In this document: piece after piece, positions 24,265-32,889 of the stretch | Position numbering within the stretch: the first letter of the stretch is position 1 | Layout of the letters: every line of letters starts with the position of its first letter | NCBI RefSeq assembly: GCF_036898095.1 | Contig: NC_090725.1 | Span: 319,954,091 to 320,018,090, forward strand | DNA length: 64,000 nt | Direction of reading: 5' to 3' | From: Palaemon carinicauda | Lineage: Eukaryota > Arthropoda > Malacostraca > Decapoda > Palaemonidae | Position numbers and translations under genes: made by a program | The notes under the pieces: model-generated | Databases searched by the model: none | The model's input: the letters and a program-made list of their open reading frames with translations, nothing else | Told to the model about the DNA's origin: nothing

Positions 24265-24435
24265 AAATTATTAATAAAATAAAAAAAAAAGAAGGTAAAG
24301 GAAAGCATTCAAGGGCCTAGTAACATTTCATTGTCAGAAAAAAAAAACTTTGCATTAAGTTATGGTTACTAGGTGGGAAAGGGGATGGCCTTGGTGGGCT
24401 TTCCATTTCCTTCTTTTTATTAATAATTTTATCTC
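24265..24435. repeat. Imperfect hairpin (MITE-like inverted repeat)
   Basis: Left arm with AAAATTATTAATAAAATAAA, AAGAAGGTAAAGGAAAGC and GGGCCTAGTAAC is complementary in reverse to the right arm GGTTACTAGGTGGGAAAGG ... GCTTTCCATTTCCTTCTTTT ... ATTAATAATTTTATC. Arms of about 75-85 bp with indels. Confidence 0.6.
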
Positions 24436-24544
24436 GATTAGATAAATCACTACTTGCTTACATAATCATGAAATATGAAATCTCAAATGCTGAGCTTCAA
24501 ACGCGCCAACAGCTGTTAAAAAAAGAAAACTGACACAGAGAAAA

Positions 24545-24665
24545 AACAAAGAAAACGGAGATTGTTATGCAGTGCTCCCTATACGATTAAGGGTGACTCA
24601 AGAGCCTTTCTTGGTCGAATCATGAGCTAGCTGCATAACAAACGTAGAGTTTTCTTTGATTCTAG
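24545..24665. repeat. Imperfect hairpin (inverted repeat)
   Basis: CAAAGAAAACGGAGATTGTT followed by ATGCAGTGCTC at the left pairs with GAGCTAGCTGCATAACAAAC followed by GTAGAGTTTTCTTTG at the right. Arms of about 40-55 bp. Confidence 0.55.
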
Positions 24666-24669
24666 GCCG

Positions 24670-25760
24670 TTTAAAGCTTACAGAAAATGGGGTTCCATGA
24701 ATTTGATACATATATGTCATTGACTAAACTGCTTGTATTTCCATCATTAATTAAACTGATTACACTGAAACCTGTCTATGTTTGTCATTTAATCTTCTAC
24801 AATAAAAGTTTTTAACGAATTTCTAAGTTTTTCTTCTGCCATATTGTGTTGAGTGGAAGCTTCAAGTACATATTTAGGTATACTTTGGTTCCTAAAAATT
24901 CAATTCGGTAGCTTCAACTTTGAATAAGAGGCTTTTGAGGAAAACTAACTGATGGATATAACAGGTCTAATTATTATCATGACTTTAGTCAGGAAAAAAT
25001 ACTATTTGACAGACAGCTGTATTAATTTGTGGACTTTGGTCCAAAATAAATTACCAAGATACAGTTTGGCCATCTTGACTTTGTACTTTATATTCATAAA
25101 ACATTGGTACTACTATTCTCATACCCCCAGTGGGGGAGTGAACAAACACTGTATGGGGGGAGGGGGTCACTGACAGTCCAAATGAACAAGTGACTAGATA
25201 AGAGAGAGGATTATTTCAGGAGTCTTTGGCTCATTTTCAATGGGAATAAGGCATTTACTGGTGCTAGAAGGGGTAGGGGGCCGTTTAGGGAGAAAACACT
25301 GCCATATGAGGTTTAATATAGGGAGAATACTCCATGTCTTCCCATTTTCTTTTTTTTAGGTTTTCTATTTACCAGGGGAGACTATAGTAATGCTACCTCG
25401 TTTTCTATTCATTTACCAATGATACTAAAATAAAATTTAATATTTTACATACTTTTTATTTCGGAATTCATATGATGTTACAATATATGACTATGGTCAA
25501 AATACCTTACCAGTTAAGGAAGTTCAACATCTTTACAAGGAATACTAAACATAAAACTTCCTTAAAAGGTCCGTTACACAGGGCAAATTTATAGGAAACT
25601 TTGAGACACTCCTTTCCGTGGATATTCCTGTGGGCACATAGCCAACTATCTCCTGAATAAAGTATTCAGTCGAATAAAGTGACGTGCCACATTGAACAAC
25701 AAACAAATTTTGAAGTAAAAAAAAAAAAAATCTTGCTAATAACAAACGCTACTTGATAAA
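24670..25760. other. Non-coding, nothing recognised
   Basis: AT-rich; no supported gene or repeat. Confidence 0.5.
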
Positions 25761-25761
25761 G

Positions 25762-26094
25762 TCTATTTCATAGGAATAATTGGCAAGGGCGAAAATACTT
25801 AAGATACAAGAGTTACAGTCTTGAATGAATATTCATACCAATAAAAGGAGACATACCACTGCCAATAGTATATAGCTAACCATATTGAATAAGTAAAGGT
25901 AGAGTACCCAGTCAGTAATGTCCATATTAATGATGTATAAGTCATGGGCCCTCTGCCTTTAGTTATTCAATATATGTAGTTATACCACTACCATTGGTAT
26001 GTAACTTTTTTGTCATAAAATAGAATTCAGGACCATAGCTCTTGTATCTTATACTTTTGTCCATACCAATTATTCCTGTGTGATTGAAATAGAT
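25762..26094. repeat. Large imperfect palindrome (about 330 bp)
   Basis: Left arm words CTATTTCATAGGAATAATTG, TACTTAAGATACAAGAG, CATACCACTGCCAATAGTAT and CATATTGAATAAGTAAAGG are matched in reverse complement by the right arm CCTTTAGTTATTCAATATAT, TACCACTACCATTGGTATG, CTCTTGTATCTTATACTTTT and CCAATTATTCCTGTGTG. Arms of about 150 bp around a short centre near 25925. MITE-like or foldback structure; no terminal duplication identified. Confidence 0.75.
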
Positions 26095-26099
26095 TAGCG

Positions 26100-26920
26100 C
26101 CTATTATTTACAACAAAACATTTGAAATAATCATTCTAACTAATGTACATTTATGAATTAAACAAGCATCTCATAGCAAGTTTAAATGATCAATATTTGT
26201 ATCTAATGAAATTGCAAATGACAAAACAGTAATTTATTTTATAAAAAAAAAACAACTGGTTTTAAGCATTTCATATCTACTTAATTACCATTTTCAATTC
26301 GCATCCTATACAAATGATTTTTTTTTCAGATTTGGAAAACAATTCTACCCATAAAACTAATTTTGATAGATTTAAAAGCTACATCCTACATTTAGATTCA
26401 AAGTGAAAACTTCAACCTCAACGTTACCTTCTATGCCTGTACATTTTACTAGCCTTATTCTATCAAAATGTTATGTTAACAGGAATCGCACAGTCATTCG
26501 CCAAATTGTTTCAAGGAATACATAATTCATTATTAAATCCTCAAGCTTCCCTAAAGATAACTACTCCTCCCATTTTCCTAAAAAATTATCATGACCTGAT
26601 TATTTTTTCCGACGTACCACCTTAGGTGCCATTCCTAAATCCCTTAAAATTTTGCCTAATGAACGTATCAAGAACCAGGTGTGTCTGGGCCTTCTCTTTA
26701 CAAACTATTCACCTTGAGTCTTTCATTAGGTATAACTACTCCATGAAGTGTTTCAAGAATGATTTTGAAGCTTTACATTAAGACCAATGTTAGAAAATCT
26801 ACTTTAGGCAAGACATGTTCCATGAATGTTGATTTAAATCTACTTCACTGATGCTTTACTGCTCAGAATACCAAACTCGAGCTAAATTACTTCCTTTCAT
26901 AAAACCTATTGATATAAATT
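26100..26920. other. Non-coding, nothing recognised
   Basis: AT-rich sequence with no supported feature. Confidence 0.5.
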
Positions 26921-26922
26921 CA

Positions 26923-27194
26923 ATATCGTCACCCTCATACACTAACTGCCTAAGTCATTTTCTCCACTTGTTGGGAAATCAAAAAAAAAAACCTTCTCAT
27001 TTCCTAATTCTTTATATCATTGTCTTGAGCTTCAATTCACAAATTCTTAACAGAAGAATTTGTGAATTAGAATTTGTTAATTGAAGCTCAACACAATGAT
27101 ATAAGGAATTAGGAAATGAGAATTTTTTTATTTTTTTATTTCCCAACAAGTGGAGAAAATGACTTAGGCAGTTAGTTTATGAGGGTGACGATAT
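26923..27194. repeat. Near-perfect 272-bp palindrome (foldback)
   Basis: Left arm from ATATCGTCACCCTCATACAC, through GCCTAAGTCATTTTCTCCAC and TCTCATTTCCTAATTCTTTA, to TTCAATTCACAAATTCTT is answered in reverse complement by AAGAATTTGTGAATTAGAAT ... ATAAGGAATTAGGAAATGAG ... GTGGAGAAAATGACTTAGGC ... GAGGGTGACGATAT. The centre is only about 5 bp (AACAG at about 27048-27052). The right arm has an extra 10-15 bp duplication near the centre. Arms look well over 90% identical by eye. Confidence 0.88.
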
Positions 27195-27586
27195 GTAAAA
27201 TGCTACAATCTATAACTATTACTGACTATAAAGGCTACATTCTAGACTCGAATATGAGGCAGTTAATTGCATCTTCTGTATAAAGACTATGCAAAGCTTA
27301 AAACCAGTTGACAAGATATTTTACCCATTTAATAGCAATTTTGTCATTCTAACGATTTGAAACAAATTAAAATTTACTAGATTAAAGAAAAATAAATAGG
27401 TTCTTCTACAGCAAACAAGCATTTGGAATGTTATAGGTGACAAAAATAATTTCAATATTGATAATTTGGGAAGAAATATTAACGCAAATTAAACATAATG
27501 GATATTTAGCTTAGAAATTAAGTATCAAAACCGCCTAAACTTATTTTGAAACATGTCTATTCTTTAATGTGGATATAACCTTATTT

Positions 27587-27587
<1 letters not shown>
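27195..27587. other. Non-coding, nothing recognised
   Basis: AT-rich sequence with no supported feature. Confidence 0.5.

Positions 27588-27660
<73 letters not shown>
27588..27660. repeat. (GA)n microsatellite
   Basis: About 73 bp AG/GA dinucleotide run, the complement of the CT tracts elsewhere. Confidence 0.98.
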
Positions 27661-27662
<2 letters not shown>

Positions 27663-27719
27663 TTATTACTCTTCTAATGTTTAGTGGTACTATCTAAGAC
27701 AAATACAGTGATTATTCAC

Positions 27720-30329
27720 ATATATATACCAAGGCACTTCCCCCAATTTTGGGGGGTAGCCGACATCAACAAATGAAACAAAACAAAAAGGGGACCTCTA
27801 CTCTCTAAGTTCCTCCCAGCCTGACAAGGGACTCAACCGAGTTAAGCTGGTACTGCTAGGGTGCCACAGCCCACCCTCCCCCGTTATCCATCACAGATGA
27901 AGCTTCATAATGCTGAATCCCTTACTGCTGCTACCTCTGCGGTCATCTAAGGCACCGGAGGAAGCAGCAGGGCCTACCGGAACTGCGTCACAATCGCTTG
28001 CCATTCATTCCTATTTCTAGCACGCTCTCTTGCCTCTCTCACATCTATCCTCCTATCACTGAGAGCTTTCTTCACTCCATCCATCCACCCAAACCTTGGC
28101 CTTCCTCTTGTACTTCTCCTATCAGTTCTTGCATTCATCACCTTCTTTAGCAGACAGCCATTTTTCCATTCTCTCAACAAGGCCAAACTACCTCAACACA
28201 TTCATATCCACTCTAGCTGCTAACTCATTTCTTACACCCGTTCTCACCCTCACCACTTCGTTCCTAACCCTATCTACTCGAGATACATCAGCCATACTCC
28301 TTAGACACTTCATCTCAAACACATTAAATTTCTGTCTCTCCGTCATTTTCATTTGCCACAACTCTGATCCATACATCACAGTTGGAACAATCACTTTCTC
28401 ATATAGAACTCTCTCTACATTCATGGCCAACCCTCTATCTTTTACTACTCCCTTAACTGCCCCCAACACTTCGCAACCTTCATTCACTCTCTGACGTACA
28501 TCTGCTTCCACTCCACCATTTGCTGCAACAACAGACACAAGTACTTAAACTGATCCACCTCCTCAAATAACTCCATTCAACATGACATTCAACCTTGCAC
28601 CACCTTCCCTTCTCGTACATCTCAAAACCTTACTCTTACCCACATTAACTCTCAACTTCCTTCTCTCACACACACTTCCAAATTCTGTCACTAGGTGGTC
28701 AAGCTTCTCTTCTGTGTCTGCAACCAGTACAATATCATCCACAAACAACAACTGATTTACCTCCCATTCATAGTCATTCTCGTCTACCAGTTTTAATCCT
28801 CGTCCAAGCACTCGAGCATTCACCTCTCTCACCACAAGTTAAACTACCACGGTGACATCACACATCCCTGTCTCGGCCTCAATCTCACCGGAAACCAATC
28901 ACTCACTTTATTTCCTATTCTACACATGCTTTACTACCTTTGTAGAAACTTTTCACTGCTTGCAACAACCTTCCACCAACTCCATATAACCTCATCACAT
29001 TCCACATAGCTTCCCTATCAACTCTATTATACGCTTTCTCCAGATCCATAAATGCAACATACACCACCTTACCTTTTGCTAAATATTTCTCGCATATCTG
29101 CCTAACTGTAAAAATCTGATTCATACAACCCCTACCTCTTCTAAAACCACCCTGTACTTCTAAGATTGCATTCTGTTTTATCCTTAATCCTATTAATCAT
29201 TACTCTACCATACACTTTTCCAACTACACTCGACAAACTAATACCTCTTGAATTACAACACCCATGCACATCTCCCTCGCCCTTATATAGTAGTACAATA
29301 CATGCACAAACCCAATCTACTGGTACCACTGACAAAACAAAACACACATTAAACAATCTCACCAACCATTCAAGTGCAGTCACACCCCCTTCCTTCAACA
29401 TCTCAGCTCTCATACCATCGATACCAGATGCTTTTCCTACTCTCGTTTCATCTAGTGCTCTCTTCACTTACTCTATTGTAATCTCTCTCTCATTCTCATC
29501 TCCCATCACCGGCACCTCAACACCTGCAACAGCAATTATATCTGCCTTCCTATCATCCTCAACATTCATTAAACTTTCTAAATATTCCGCCCACCTTTTC
29601 CTTGCCTCCTCTCCTATTAACAACCTTCCATTTCCATCTTTCACTGTCTCTTCAATTCTTGAGCCAGCCTTCCTTACTCTCTTCACTTCTTTCCAAAACT
29701 ACTACTTATTCTCTTCATATGACTGACCCAATCCCTGACCCCATCTCAGGTCAGCTGCCCTCTTTGCCTCAAGTACCTTGCGCTTTACTTCCACATTTTT
29801 TTCTCTATTTTTCATACTTCTCTATACTATTACTCAGCAGCCATTCTTCAAAAGCCCTCTTTTTCTCTTCCACTCTTACCTCCACTCCTTTATTCCACCA
29901 TTAACTGCCCTTCCTCATGCTGCCCCCAACATCCTTCTTGCCACACACATCACTTGCAATCCCAACAAAATTTTCTTTTACTAACTTCCACTCCTTTAAA
30001 TTACCAGTTTCTCTTACGCTCACTTCGTCATATGCCATTTTCAACCTTTCCTGATATTTACTTTTTACCCCCGGTTTTATTAGCTCCTAAACCCTCACTA
30101 GCTCCCTTTTACATCCACCTACACTATTCCCCCACTCTTTTGCTACAACTAATATTCCTTCCACCAAAAAATTATCAGACATACCGTTAGCCATACCCCT
30201 AAACACGTGCACGTCTTTCAATCTTCCAAACATTCTTTTAGTTATCAACACAAAATCCATTAATGCCCTTTCTACTACTATTCCATTTGCCACTCTTACC
30301 CATGTATACTTATTTTTTTTTTTATTCAC
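27720..30329 (-). mobile_element. LINE-A, 5'-truncated non-LTR retrotransposon
   Basis: Minus-strand LINE with the tail of the endonuclease domain, RT, a C-terminal domain and a 3' untranslated region of about 250 bp (27720-27973). The 3' end is a short TATA/CATA tandem rather than poly-A. The 5' boundary is near 30329, where coding homology stops at an A-rich border (T-run on plus strand at 30309-30324). Clade is not settled: the C-terminal block (YGSELW, MKCLRSMADVSR, GRPRFGWMDGVK) without a terminal zinc finger is compatible with the RTE group, stated as inference. The same 3' end occurs as truncated copies at 10.5, 13.5 and 19.6 kb. Confidence 0.88.
27974..30329 (-). pseudogene. LINE-A endonuclease tail / reverse transcriptase
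   Basis: Nicks target DNA and copies element RNA in intact relatives. In order on the minus strand: end of the endonuclease domain (RGMANGMSDNFLVEG, about 30190), linker, RT fingers (ETRVGKASGIDGMRAEML, about 29450-29400), SRGISLSSVVGKVYGRVMI (about 29245), palm FMDLEKAYNRVD (about 29050), and LLFVDDIVLVAD at about 28725-28760, an FVDD variant of the usual FADD. Then VNVGKSKVLRC and a C-terminal domain (YGSELWQMK, GRPRFGWMDG) stopping at 27974. At least six frames or stops break it, so it is dead. Start chosen as the limit of homology, not a true start codon. Confidence 0.85.
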
Positions 30330-32635
30330 AGATGTTAAAAATTTTATTCATGACACTCCTTGCTTTCCGATGCCCAAGGTAATGTATGTTGCTCGTAAAA
30401 TATGCAAACCTTTTAAAATAAAAATTGAAATCTATACAGAGCATACTTGGATCTCCCTCTAATTGAAATATCTAGAAAATAATTCTAGTACTGGGGCTTT
30501 ATATAAATTTTCAGTTAAGCAGAATACTTTTCATTATTGTAAGAGGGAAGGATAATCAACTGATATGTATAAAAGTTAAGATAAAATTATCAATTAAAAC
30601 CTCTTTACATATCGAGTATATCTATAACACAAATACTTATTGCTAGAATAAGATGAGCTATTCTCACCCCAATCCCCACAGGAAAACTTAACTGAGCATC
30701 AATCGCAAGATGGCTCATTAAGAAAACCAAACTTTTTTTTTTTTTTTTTTTTTTTTGGTCCATTCAGCATGTCTTCCTATACCTTTTAAGATAACATAGG
30801 CCTACTATTGATTCGACATTGTGTAGAAGAAAATTCAATGCCAAATGTTAATAACTGGATGATAGTCGGGAAAGATGAGAGATGAAATGTTATACATAGA
30901 TAAATATAAAATTATATTCTTGTAGTTAAGATAACTAGTTGGAGGTTACATCCACATGTGATTAAATGTACATTAATATAAGGATGGTAGAATAAATTTG
31001 GATCAATTAATAAACAAATATCAATTTCCCTTCAGTCACATATTTAGATAACTTGTTTACAGTACTTTACACAATTATGGAAATTTGTTAAGAAGTCCAG
31101 ATGATATTGACATTAGATTTAACAGATAATTAATGAAAATTAAAGACACAAACAGGAAATTTCCAAGGAAGAAGTCCATCACTATTTACATTTGTTGGTC
31201 TAATTGCTTGTTAATACTAAATTCCCTCTTAAAAATATATATTTGAAATTATACATAAAACTAATCTATTTACCGTTTTTCATAAACAATTCTGGCTAAT
31301 AATTTTAGCAGGTAATAGGAATCCACTTACATTTAGTATATTCGTATTTTGCAAAAAGTTTTAGGCAACTAAAGGAACGATTGTGTTTGCTTAATATCTA
31401 ATAATAATTAGGAAATTGCAATATGAATTTTTGAGTCAAACAAGATCATATGTAGTTCTAGGACTAATTTTCAAGCTATTTTGGATTTTTAACGGAAAAA
31501 TGCATAGAATTAAAAACTTACTTAAATTTACTTTATATTCACTGACTTTGTGAAGATTAAGAGCGAATGATGTACTTGTTACTAGATTATGTTAAAGTTA
31601 AAAGCTTAAAAAACCAAATGTACGGCTTCCAGAAATACACTTTGATAAACTTGAAATAGGCTGGTAATATATTTCTTATATTACTTATTCAATGTACCTT
31701 TTTCAGTTAGTGGTAGCTGTAAAACTTACTGTTTGGGATATAAATGGAGTGACCATTGTAACAGATAACCCCTTAAAATCTAAATAACTCTGGACAATTG
31801 AGCATTTTAAGATATTTGTAGACCACAATGATACTTCTCATGAGGTTCAATACTCCAGAAAAATTTTATCATATAGAGTATCCACTTCTATTGAGATGGG
31901 TCAGTACTTGTGAAATTTGAAATTCAGTACTCATTTTCACTAGAAAATCATATTATTCGCTGCTGGTCTTCTCTTGATGTCTATAGTGGATAGTTGCAGT
32001 ATAAATAATGTTTTGCTGGTTTGACGATTCTAGTCTGAAAAAATTAATAAAAGATGTTAATCGTACAGATGTATCAGTCTTTATTGCAATATTTTACTAT
32101 GCACTTTAATATCATGTATACACTTTTAGTAAAAAAAAATTATGATAGACTATAGTGCATATGGAATATTTTAATGCTATAAATATAAAACAGTGTAAAT
32201 AACAAAATAGACTTGTCCATGACATTTATAATTGCAATCGAAAGTATATCTAGTAAAGTGGAAAAGTACTGCATTATATTCTAAATACTATTGAGTAATA
32301 GGAGCTCCAATAGTCCTAATCCTTTAATTTTATTCAATGGATAGTAAATAAACCTGAATTCTCCGAAAGTTTTTCTCCTCTGATCAAAATCCTTAGACTG
32401 TCTTGTTTCTTAGGTCTACAGCATATCCCTCCTTTAATAAATTCATGAGAAGAAGCATTTTTGGAAGAGGGTATTCCCAGGGAATTCCTTTGAGATTCTT
32501 GTCCAAGAGTCACCATGCTAGAACCTCCCTTCTTAGTCAACTGGGATTAGCTGTTTAGAGGAGTCAGTGGCTGCCAACCAGTGCGCCTACTCATACTATT
32601 GGAAGGCTTGCTGATAAAAGAGTAACGCATGAGGT
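30330..32635. other. AT-rich non-coding stretch between LINE-A and the Gypsy element
   Basis: 2.3 kb without recognisable gene or repeat. Contains a T-run at 30733-30756. A 68-codon minus frame at 32334-32540 has no domain. This is the pre-insertion DNA for the Gypsy element to its right. Confidence 0.5.
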
Positions 32636-32889
32636 TGTGACGGTGCCGAGTAAGGTGTGAACTCAAAGGCAGGTTGGAAACGACTGAGTTGTTTATTAAG
32701 GAACACTCTCCTTTATATACAAAACCTCAAGGCAACAGGACGTAACATGTTCAAGAGACAGACAATGATACAGAGCAAAACCGGAGACATGATCATTCAG
32801 GTTCGTTTTAGTGCGAGGGAAGAGCGAAGATACAAGGATAATATATACAAAAGGAATTATGTACAATTGTGTGAAACACGGTTAGTACA
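32636..32889 (-). repeat. 3' LTR of the Gypsy element
   Basis: 254 bp, differing from the 5' LTR at about 7 positions by direct reading (for example ACTCTCC versus ACTCGCC and CGTAACATG versus CGTGACATG), close to 97% identity. The pol frame runs 33 bp into it and stops at 32857. Confidence 0.96.

Noticed and set aside
26851..27084. 77-codon plus-strand frame
   Set aside because: It runs into the arm of the palindrome at 26923-27194 and has no domain.
28096..29984. Plus-strand open frames of 68-186 codons opposite LINE-A
   Set aside because: They are antisense shadows of the LINE-A coding strand; RT motifs are on the minus strand only.
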